Positions 57,471 through 64,000 of a DNA stretch of 64,000 bases are shown piece after piece. The notes beneath the pieces were generated by a model. It did no database searches, was not told where the DNA came from, and saw only the letters and a program-made list of their open reading frames with translations. The stretch comes from Leifsonia sp. PS1209 (GTDB taxonomy: Bacteria; Actinomycetota; Actinomycetes; Actinomycetales; Microbacteriaceae). Numbering within the stretch: position 1 is the stretch's first letter; the number at the start of each line of letters is the position of its first letter. The translations under genes were made by a program, and so were the position numbers. The stretch is taken from NCBI RefSeq assembly GCF_012317045.1, contig NZ_CP051154.1, forward strand, positions 2,976,001 through 3,040,000, given 5' to 3'.

Positions 57471-58550
57471 ATGTTCACCGCAACCCGACCCGCACGGCCG
57501 AACGGCGCGCAACCCGAAGGCGCGCCGCCGGCTGCGGGGGTGGACCTGGACAGGAGCGCCGTGCCGGAGCCCGACTTCGACATCGACGAACTCGTGGCAC
57601 GACACAGCCTTCCGCTCGTCGTGATCGACGTGGCCCGCGCAGCACGGCAGTACCGTGCGCTGCGGGAGGCGTTCCCGAACGTCGAGGTGCACTACGACGT
57701 GAGCGCGCTCGCGCATCCCGCCCTCATCGCGGCGGTCGCGGAGTCCGGCGGATCGTTCGTCGCCGCCCATGACGGAGCCCTCGCCGCGCTGACCGCGTCG
57801 CAGTCCGACCTGCGCCGCGTGCTGCACGCGACAGCGGCGACGCACCCGCACGAGGTGCTCGCCGCGTACAACGCCGGCGTCCGCCGGTTCGTCGTCGACG
57901 GACCGGCGGACGTCGAGAAGTTCGCCTCTGCGCCGCACGACCTCGCCCTGGTGGTGCGGTTGCAGCCGCACACTCCCCCGCAGGCGGCGCACGTCGCCCC
58001 GCGCGGGGTGACAGCACGGGATGCGCACCGCGTCGTCCGCGACGCCGCCGCCCTGGGCGTGCGGATCGCCGGGTTCTCGCTCAGCACCCGGCCAGGCGCG
58101 AGCTGCTCGGACTACGTCGCCGCCATCGCGCGGACCGCCGGGGTGATGGCGGACGTGCAGGCCGCGACCGGCGCACGTTTCGACGTCCTCGACCTCGGCG
58201 ACGGGTTTCCCGGCCGGGCCGCCAGGCGGCCGGGCGAGCGGGCCGAACTGGCCAGGGCGATCCGCGCTATCGTCGCCCCAGGCACCTCCCGGGTCACCGT
58301 GACCGCGTCGGCCGGGCACGCGGTGACGGCCGGCTGCATCACGATCATCGGCGGGACGGTCGAACGCGATGTCGACCCGTTCACCGCCAGCGAGTGCATC
58401 GACGCAGGGGCGGAGGTCGCGGTGCTCATCGACGGCGACCAGCCGCACCCACTGCTGCGTCTCCCCTTCTTCCGGGCGGTCGCCACGAGCGGACACCGCA
58501 TCCTCCGTAGCGTCCAGCGCGGGAGAACCACCGGGTCCACGGCGGGCTGA
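57471..58550 (+). CDS. Decarboxylase-fold pseudoenzyme (ODC/DAP decarboxylase family, PLP lysine lost)
   Basis: 359-residue protein aligning with the barrel of fold type III ornithine/diaminopimelate decarboxylases, with key residues changed. The family YAVK (PLP lysine) is YDVS here. HVGSGC becomes STRPGASC, DIGGGFPG becomes DLGDGFPG, and EPGR becomes TASAGH. The C-terminal beta domain that completes the active site seems short (about 60 residues). It therefore should not bind PLP. AGGAGAAAGG precedes the ATG. It may be a regulatory or structural protein like antizyme inhibitors, but its real role is unknown. Divergent from the two-component genes. Confidence 0.75.
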   Translation: MFTATRPARPNGAQPEGAPPAAGVDLDRSAVPEPDFDIDELVARHSLPLVVIDVARAARQYRALREAFPNVEVHYDVSALAHPALIAAVAESGGSFVAAHDGALAALTASQSDLRRVLHATAATHPHEVLAAYNAGVRRFVVDGPADVEKFASAPHDLALVVRLQPHTPPQAAHVAPRGVTARDAHRVVRDAAALGVRIAGFSLSTRPGASCSDYVAAIARTAGVMADVQAATGARFDVLDLGDGFPGRAARRPGERAELARAIRAIVAPGTSRVTVTASAGHAVTAGCITIIGGTVERDVDPFTASECIDAGAEVAVLIDGDQPHPLLRLPFFRAVATSGHRILRSVQRGRTTGSTAG

Positions 58551-58579
58551 ACTTCAACCCCTCTGTTCGCCGGACACGG

Positions 58580-58615
58580 CGGCGGGGGAAGCGGCACCTG
58601 CCGCCTCCCCCGCCG
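58580..58615 (+). terminator. Strong terminator after pseudo-decarboxylase gene
   Basis: 17-base arms (58580-58596, 58599-58615) with one mismatch and a two-base apex; GGCGGGGGAAGCGGCA opens it. It lies 30 bases after the stop. Confidence 0.75.
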
Positions 58616-58667
58616 GAACCGGACTGGGTGGCCGTATCGATAAATTGCATGTTCAGTGTTTCAGCTC

Positions 58668-58673
58668 TAATGT
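58668..58673 (+). promoter_or_regulatory. -10 element for SdrD-like gene
   Basis: TAATGT lies eight bases before the GTG at 58682, giving a nearly leaderless mRNA. TTGCAT at 58645-58650 is a possible -35 at about 17 bases. Confidence 0.45.
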
Positions 58674-58681
58674 TGTCTCGT

Positions 58682-60112
58682 GTGACATACAAATATCGAA
58701 CAACCATCGCCGTTCTCGCCGCGACAGCCGTCATCGTGCCGACGACCGGCTTCGCCCCCGCCACGATCCCCTCACCTCCCATCTACACCGTCGTGGGAAC
58801 CGTCTTCGCCGACGCGAACGCCAACGGCTCCCACGACTTCGGCGAACCCCTGCTCTCGAGAGTCTCGGTCTCGCTCTACGCCACCGCCGACGACGCGAGC
58901 GCCACGGCGAACCCCGTGACAACCACCACCACCAGCGCGCTGGGCACGTATCGCGTCGGTGCCCTGCCCGGCGGCACGTACTACCTCTCGGCCGATGTTG
59001 CCGGCGCCTCCGTGGTTCCCGTCACGGTCGGCGCTCTGAACCTGATCCAGACGGCCGACATCGCCGCCGCGCCGAAGGGCGCGCTCACCGCGACCGTCTT
59101 CGCAGACACCAACGGCAACGGGGTCAGGGATGCGTCGGAGACGAACCTGGACAACCAGACGATCATCCTCATCGACGTGGCGAAGACCGTCGAGCTGATC
59201 GACAGGGGCGACCTCGGCGGCCTCGATGTGGGAACCGCTGTCGCGGCGGCGATCAGCGGAAACCTCGACATCGGCGACGCGATCCACTTCCGCACCACTG
59301 CCAAGGGTGCCCCGATCGACTACCAGGGCCTCGATGCCGGCGCGTACGTCATGATGCGCTCGCCGTTCAATCTCACGGTCGGCGACGCGCTCCAGAACAC
59401 GGCGCGCATCACGGCCCTCATCGACGTCATCGCCTCCGGCGACCCGGCCGCGATCCTCGCCGACCCATCGCTCCTGTCCTCCTCCGACATCAGCACGACG
59501 CCGGAGAACGAGTACATCAAGAAGCTGGCGAGGGCCCTGTCGAAGCTGGCGGACACGATCGACCCGGCCGAGGTCGACGCCTCCGTCGGACAGGATCTCG
59601 CAGCCGGCGCCCACGTCGTCGGCGGTACCATCCGCACGGTCGCCGAACTCGTCGACGCCGTACCCGCGATGCACGTCGCCGTCGTCGACCGCCGCGGCCA
59701 GGGCTGGTCTCTGACCGGTCTCACGCTCGCCAGGACCAACGACTTCCTGTTCGGCGTGCGCAAGCCGGTCAGCATCACCGGAACGGTGTTCAACGACAGC
59801 AACGGCAACGGTAAGAAGGACGTGCTCGATCTCGCGGAAGCGGTGACGCTCACGGTGTACACGGAGGACGGAGCTGCGCTCGCCAGCATCAAGACGCCGT
59901 CACTGCTCGGTTCTTACACCGTCGACAAGCTGCCATACGACACCGACCTCTACGTCGTCCTCTCCGGGACCACCAAGCGCCCGACCAATGGATACGCGGG
60001 TCGAGTCCCCGACGCCCTCGCCGGAATGACCGTCGTCGGTTCGACCAGGGTCGGCGGGGACAGCACCACCAGCTCCGTGCCGTTGACCTTCGGCGTCACC
60101 GCCAAGAAGTAG
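58682..60112 (+). CDS. Secreted protein with SdrD B-like repeats
   Basis: 476-residue exported protein. GTG at 58682 gives a short basic start MTYKYRTT, a hydrophobic segment and cleavage near GFAPA. Three SdrD B/Cna B-type calcium-binding repeats open with GTVFADANANGSHDFGE, ATVFADTNGNGVRDASE and GTVFNDSNGNGKKDVLD. A 150-residue region between repeats two and three is of unknown fold. No LPXTG sortase signal or C-terminal anchor is seen, so it may be released or bound non-covalently. Adhesion or matrix function is inferred from the repeat family. Confidence 0.8.
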   Translation: MTYKYRTTIAVLAATAVIVPTTGFAPATIPSPPIYTVVGTVFADANANGSHDFGEPLLSRVSVSLYATADDASATANPVTTTTTSALGTYRVGALPGGTYYLSADVAGASVVPVTVGALNLIQTADIAAAPKGALTATVFADTNGNGVRDASETNLDNQTIILIDVAKTVELIDRGDLGGLDVGTAVAAAISGNLDIGDAIHFRTTAKGAPIDYQGLDAGAYVMMRSPFNLTVGDALQNTARITALIDVIASGDPAAILADPSLLSSSDISTTPENEYIKKLARALSKLADTIDPAEVDASVGQDLAAGAHVVGGTIRTVAELVDAVPAMHVAVVDRRGQGWSLTGLTLARTNDFLFGVRKPVSITGTVFNDSNGNGKKDVLDLAEAVTLTVYTEDGAALASIKTPSLLGSYTVDKLPYDTDLYVVLSGTTKRPTNGYAGRVPDALAGMTVVGSTRVGGDSTTSSVPLTFGVTAKK

Positions 60113-60125
60113 TCGCGCACGAACG

Positions 60126-60166
60126 CGACAGGGCGCCCGGGTCGATTCGACCCGGGCGCCCTGTCG
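60126..60166. terminator. Bidirectional 20-base-pair terminator
   Basis: Perfect 20-base arms 60126-60145 and 60147-60166 (CGACAGGGCGCCCGGGTCGA and complement) around a single base. It lies between the convergent SdrD-like and ABC exporter genes. Confidence 0.85.
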
Positions 60167-60182
60167 TGGATTCACGCGGCGA

Positions 60183-61997
60183 TCACACCAGCGAGTCCCT
60201 CCACGCGGCGTGCAGCTGCGCGAAACGGCCCGTGCCGGCGATCAGGTCGGCCGGCGTGCCGTCCTCGACGATCTTGCCGTGCTCCATCACCAGCACCCGG
60301 TCGGCGATGGCGACCGTCGACAGACGGTGGGCGATGATCACGGCCGTGCGGTCCGCGAGCAGCGTCTGCAGCGCATCCTGCACCAGGCGCTCGCTCGGGA
60401 TGTCGAGCGAGCTCGTCGCCTCGTCCAGGATGAGCACGGCCGGGTTGGCGAGGAACGCCCTGGCGAACGAGATCAGCTGACGCTGACCGGCGGACACCCG
60501 GCCGCCGCGCTTGTTCACGTCGGTGTCGTAGCCGTTCGGCAGACCCCGGATGAACTCGTCGGCTCCCACGGCGCGCGCCGCCTCCACGATCTCCTCCCTG
60601 GTGGCGTCCGGCTTGCCGAGCGCAATGTTGTCGGAGACGGACCCGCTGAACAGGTACGCCTCCTGCGTCACCATCACGATCGCCCTCCGGAGGTCCTTCG
60701 GGTGCAGGTCGCGCAGATCGACGCCGTCGAGCGTGACGGAGCCGTCACTCGGGTCGTAGAACCGCGAGATCAGCTTCGCCAGCGTCGACTTGCCCGCTCC
60801 GGTGGATCCGACGAGCGCGATCGTCTGCCCGGCCGGGATGTCCAGGCTGAAGTTGGGCAGGATGACCCGGTCGCGCTTGTACGCGAACGTGACCTCGTCG
60901 AAGCGGACGTTGCCCTCCGCATCCCACAGGTCGACGGCCTTGACCGGATCAGGAACCGACGGCTCCTCCTCCAGCACGCCCGAGATCTTCTCGAGCGCAG
61001 CGGCGGCCGACTGGTAGGAGTTGTAGAACATCGCCATCTCCTCCATCGGGTCGAAGAACCGGCGCGTGTACAGCAGCGCGGCGAGCAGCACGCCGATGGC
61101 CAGCTGGCCGTCCGCCACCCGGAAGCCGCCGACGAGGAGGACGACACCGACGGTCACGTTTCCAATCATCACGAGACCGGGATCGAAGATCCCGAACAGC
61201 TGGATGACGCGGGCGTTGACGTCGCGGTAGTCCTCGACGAGGCCGCCGAACTCCTTCTCGTTGCGCTTCTCCTTGCGGAACGCCTTGACGGCGCGGATGC
61301 CCGTCATCGTCTCGACGAACTGCACGATCAGCTTCGCCGACGCCACCCGCGAGATGCGGAACAGCCTCTGCGAACGCTTCTGGAACCAGCGGGTCAGGAA
61401 GTACAGCGGCACCAGCGAGCACACCAGCACCACACCGCTCACCCAGTCGAGGGAGAACAGCGCGATGGCGATGAACAGCATGTACAGGAAGCCCTGCACC
61501 AGCTGGTTGATGCCCGAGTCGAGCAGCTCGCGGATCGAGTCCAGGTCGCTCGTCTGGCGCGAGATGATGCGGCCGGACGTGTACGACTCGTGGAACTCGA
61601 GCGAGAGCTTCTGCGTGTGCAGGAACACCCGCTTGCGCAGGTCGATCAGGATGGCCTGACTGATCCGCGCGCTCAGCACCGTGTACCAGGCGATCAGAAC
61701 GGCGCCGATGACGCCGGTGAACAGGTACGCGATCCCGGCGGCCGCCAGCGGGAACCAGTCCTCCTTGAGGAGGGCCGGAAGGCCGTTGTCGATACCGAAC
61801 GCGATGATCGCGGGGCCGGCCACCTGGCCTGCCGTGCTGACCACGACAACGGCTGCCGTCAGGATCAGCCGCAGGCGCAGCGGGCGCATCAGCGAACCGA
61901 GCAGGCGCAGGGACCGCTTGCGGATCTGCTTGCTCTCCTCTTTGGTGAAGTCGTTGCGCTCTTCGCCTTCGACTCCCAATACGGTCGCGGTGCTCAC
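60183..61997 (-). CDS. Heterodimeric ABC exporter subunit, canonical Walker B
   Basis: 604-residue half-transporter: six-helix membrane domain (to about 330) then the ATPase. Walker [10 protein letters not shown], signature VSAGQRQL (SAGQ instead of SGGQ), Walker [13 protein letters not shown] with the catalytic Glu, and H-loop [11 protein letters not shown] at 61997 overlaps the partner stop (GTGA), with AGGAGGT upstream. With its partner it forms a pump of the TM287/288 or BmrCD type; drug or lipid export is typical. Confidence 0.92.
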   Translation of the reverse strand: MSTATVLGVEGEERNDFTKEESKQIRKRSLRLLGSLMRPLRLRLILTAAVVVVSTAGQVAGPAIIAFGIDNGLPALLKEDWFPLAAAGIAYLFTGVIGAVLIAWYTVLSARISQAILIDLRKRVFLHTQKLSLEFHESYTSGRIISRQTSDLDSIRELLDSGINQLVQGFLYMLFIAIALFSLDWVSGVVLVCSLVPLYFLTRWFQKRSQRLFRISRVASAKLIVQFVETMTGIRAVKAFRKEKRNEKEFGGLVEDYRDVNARVIQLFGIFDPGLVMIGNVTVGVVLLVGGFRVADGQLAIGVLLAALLYTRRFFDPMEEMAMFYNSYQSAAAALEKISGVLEEEPSVPDPVKAVDLWDAEGNVRFDEVTFAYKRDRVILPNFSLDIPAGQTIALVGSTGAGKSTLAKLISRFYDPSDGSVTLDGVDLRDLHPKDLRRAIVMVTQEAYLFSGSVSDNIALGKPDATREEIVEAARAVGADEFIRGLPNGYDTDVNKRGGRVSAGQRQLISFARAFLANPAVLILDEATSSLDIPSERLVQDALQTLLADRTAVIIAHRLSTVAIADRVLVMEHGKIVEDGTPADLIAGTGRFAQLHAAWRDSLV

Positions 61998-63838
61998 AGG
62001 TTCACCTCCTGAAGGATCTCTTCTGTCTGTTCGTCTTCGAGGCTCGAGATGACGAACCGGTAGTGCTCGTTCGTCTCGAGGAGCTCGTGGTGGGTGCCGA
62101 CCGCTGTGATGCGGCCGTTCTCGAGCAGGGCGACCCGGTCGGCGAGCATCACCGTGGACGGACGGTGGGCGACGACCAGCGCCGTGGTGGCGGCGAGGAC
62201 GCGACGGAGTGCCGCCTCGACGAGGGCCTCGGTGTCCACATCCAGTGCGGACAGCGGGTCGTCGAGCACCAGGATGGACGGGTTGGCCGCGACGGCACGC
62301 GCGAGCGCCAGGCGCTGACGCTGACCGCCGGACAGGCTGAGCCCCTCCTCGCCGACCTTCGTCTCCACGCCCTCCGGGAGGTCGTAGACGAAGCCGGCCT
62401 GGGCGATCTCGACGGCCTCGGCGAGCACGCGCTCCGCCTCCTCCGAGTTCGGGTCGAGGTCGTCACGGCCGAGCAGCACGTTCTCCCTGACCGATGCGGA
62501 GAACAGCGTGGCGTCCTCGAACGCCATCGCGATGCTCTTGCGGAGGTCGTAGCGGGTGAGGTCGCGCACATCCACGCCGTCGACGCGCAGCGAACCGCCC
62601 GTGACGTCGTAGAGCCGGGTGGTGAGGGCCGTGAGCGTCGACTTGCCGGATCCGGTGAGACCGACGAGCGCCATCGTCTCCCCCGGCTCGACCGTGAGGT
62701 CGATGCCGTCGAGGAGGTCGGGGAAGCGCTCCGGCGAATCCTGGTACCGGAAGTGCACGTCGTCGAACACGAGCTCTCCGCGCGGGTTCTCGATCTTCTT
62801 CGGCTCTGCCGGGTCCTGGATGGTGTTCGCCTCGTCCATCACCTCGAAGAACCGGTCGGCAGCCGTGCGGGTGTCGAAGGTCATCGAGAGCAGGAAGCCG
62901 ATCGACTCGACAGGGAACCGCAGCACGGTCGCCGTTGCGAAGAACGCGACCAGCTCGCCGACGGACAGCTGCCCCTGCGAGGACAGCCAGACGCCGACCA
63001 CCAGGCAGATGCCGAACGCCACATCCGGGACCAGCAGCAGCCAGAGCCAGATGCCGGCGATGGCCTTCGCCTTCTCGATCTCGGTGCCGCGCAGCTCCTC
63101 CGCCTGCGACTCGAACCTCTTCAGGGCGTGCTTGCCCCTGCCGAACGCCTTGAGCACACGGATGCCGTGCACCGACTCCTCGACAGCGGTCGCCAGGTCG
63201 CCGGCCTGGTCCTGGCTGCGGCGGGCGATCACCGAGTACTTGCCTTCGAAGATGAACCCGTAGATCCACAGCGGGATCGAGCAGACCAGGAAGATCAGTC
63301 CGAGGATCCAGTTCCAGCTGATCAGGATGGCGAAGCCGACGACGATCGTCACGACGTTCACCACCAGCAGCACGATGCCGAACGACAGCCACCGGCGGAT
63401 GAGGCCGAGGTCGCTGACGGCGCGCGACAGCAGCTGGCCACTCGGCCAGCGGTCGTGGAACGCGACAGGCAGGTCCTGCAGCTTCTCGTAGAGACCGTTG
63501 CGCATCTTCGCCTCGACGTGCGTGCCCGGCGTGAGCACGAACCAGCGGCGGAGCGAGATGAACACGGCCTCGGCCGCGCCCAGCCCGACGACGAGCAGCG
63601 CCGCCGGCCACACGGCCGACGAGTCACCCGTCGACAGCGGTCCGTCGACCAGCCAGCGGAGCACCTGCGGGATGCTCAGTGCGACCAGGCTGGCGAGGAG
63701 GGCGGCGACCATGCCGAGCAGGATGCGCGGAGCAGCCGACTTGGCGAACGGCAGGATGCGCAGCAGAGTCCGCACGGTGCCCGCCCGTGCTTTCGTATCT
63801 TTTTGTGGGGGGTGCTGATGAGTTTCAGCGACAGACAT
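61994..63838 (-). CDS. Heterodimeric ABC exporter subunit, degenerate Walker B
   Basis: 614-residue half-transporter, first in the operon. Walker [10 protein letters not shown], canonical signature [10 protein letters not shown], Walker [13 protein letters not shown] with Asp instead of catalytic Glu, and H-loop VVAHRPST. The dimer therefore has one competent site (this signature with the partner's Glu) and one degenerate site (this Asp with the partner's SAGQ). ATG 63838 is chosen because the upstream extension is not hydrophobic or conserved. A GGGTCA-type inverted repeat lies about 35 bases upstream. Confidence 0.92.
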   Translation of the reverse strand: MSVAETHQHPPQKDTKARAGTVRTLLRILPFAKSAAPRILLGMVAALLASLVALSIPQVLRWLVDGPLSTGDSSAVWPAALLVVGLGAAEAVFISLRRWFVLTPGTHVEAKMRNGLYEKLQDLPVAFHDRWPSGQLLSRAVSDLGLIRRWLSFGIVLLVVNVVTIVVGFAILISWNWILGLIFLVCSIPLWIYGFIFEGKYSVIARRSQDQAGDLATAVEESVHGIRVLKAFGRGKHALKRFESQAEELRGTEIEKAKAIAGIWLWLLLVPDVAFGICLVVGVWLSSQGQLSVGELVAFFATATVLRFPVESIGFLLSMTFDTRTAADRFFEVMDEANTIQDPAEPKKIENPRGELVFDDVHFRYQDSPERFPDLLDGIDLTVEPGETMALVGLTGSGKSTLTALTTRLYDVTGGSLRVDGVDVRDLTRYDLRKSIAMAFEDATLFSASVRENVLLGRDDLDPNSEEAERVLAEAVEIAQAGFVYDLPEGVETKVGEEGLSLSGGQRQRLALARAVAANPSILVLDDPLSALDVDTEALVEAALRRVLAATTALVVAHRPSTVMLADRVALLENGRITAVGTHHELLETNEHYRFVISSLEDEQTEEILQEVNL

Positions 63839-63872
63839 TATCGATCCGTTTTCTTGTGTAGTGATTGCTTCG

Positions 63873-63891
63873 CGGGTCAGACAGTGACCCG
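63873..63891. promoter_or_regulatory. Operator-like inverted repeat upstream of ABC exporter
   Basis: CGGGTCA, five bases, TGACCCG: perfect 7-base arms, 35 bases before the exporter start. Fits a dimeric repressor such as TetR or MarR; none is encoded within view. Confidence 0.55.
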
Positions 63892-63956
63892 ATTCTGAGC
63901 GTGCTGAGAGGTCGTGCGGGGTCGTCAAAAGGGAGCGTTCCACCGGGGGTGGACTC

Positions 63957-63978
63957 CGCGGACCGTGGATGGTCCGCG
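63957..63978. terminator. Hairpin at the window edge
   Basis: Perfect 8-base arms CGCGGACC and GGTCCGCG around GTGGAT. Direction cannot be told because the next gene lies outside the window. Bases 63892-63956 show no gene. Confidence 0.4.
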
Positions 63979-64000
63979 CGACGTGCCGACGACGGTCAGC

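Noticed and set aside
58628..58681. Earlier start for the SdrD-like protein
   Set aside because: It would place sequence before the signal peptide and start upstream of the likely -10 element TAATGT.
1..64000. tRNA, rRNA, CRISPR, insertion sequence or prophage genes
   Set aside because: I saw no tRNA T-loop context outside coding sequence, no repeat-spacer array, no transposase or integrase motifs and no phage structural genes.

Overview
This window is a high-GC (roughly 70% by eye) chromosomal stretch from an actinobacterium, most likely the family Microbacteriaceae (Leifsonia-like). The basis is dense overlapping operons, GTG/TTG starts, many apparently leaderless promoters (TANNNT about 6 nt before the start codon), actinobacterial families such as the ECF sigma/zinc-finger fusion, and a strongly over-represented hexamer GGATGC/GCATCC. 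I see no rRNA, tRNA, CRISPR array, insertion sequence or phage gene.

Layout. 1-2.0 kb: Ca2+/H+ antiporter and two small proteins, then a cluster of short palindromes. 2.0-9.6 kb (minus): a four-gene MacB/FtsX-type ABC exporter, every junction an ATGA overlap. 9.6-13.8 kb: galactose locus (galM and a DeoR regulator facing galT-galK across a clear operator). 13.8-18.3 kb: metallo-hydrolase, gamma carbonic anhydrase, YbaK, folD and glyA; glyA has a ZTP riboswitch, and two copies of a long palindromic element flank ybaK-folD. 18.3-22.3 kb: GH20 hexosaminidase, membrane mannosyltransferase, a secreted possible nuclease and a small conserved protein.

22.3-31.5 kb: a divergent sugar locus. An ABC importer (minus) faces an operon of SIS isomerase/deaminase, ROK kinase, PfkB kinase, class II aldolase, DeoR regulator and NagA-like deacetylase (plus). 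It reads as an N-acetylgalactosamine (aga/kba) pathway fed by an ABC importer and a kinase instead of a PTS. 31.5-38.8 kb: a membrane-tethered sigma factor with Ig-like domains, MFS transporter, isochorismatase-like hydrolase with an NCS1 permease, purU and a DUF2568 protein. 38.8-47.9 kb: a second amino-sugar island for GlcNAc/chitobiose (nagA, nagB, ROK kinase, GH3 hexosaminidase, ABC importer, ROK repressor).

47.9-60.1 kb: surface and signalling functions. These are a secreted glycine-rich bacteriocin-like protein with a small membrane partner, a cell-wall-binding-repeat protein, lipoproteins, isocitrate dehydrogenase, a GNAT enzyme overlapping an alkyltransferase-like protein, a two-component system with an extra receiver-only protein, a decarboxylase-fold pseudoenzyme lacking its PLP lysine, and an SdrD-like surface protein. 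60.1-64 kb: a heterodimeric ABC exporter with one degenerate ATP site.

Taken together, two complete amino-sugar pathways plus two hexosaminidases suggest a lifestyle of harvesting chitin, peptidoglycan or glycoprotein amino sugars. The one-carbon genes (folD, glyA, purU) supply folate units, with glyA under ZTP control.
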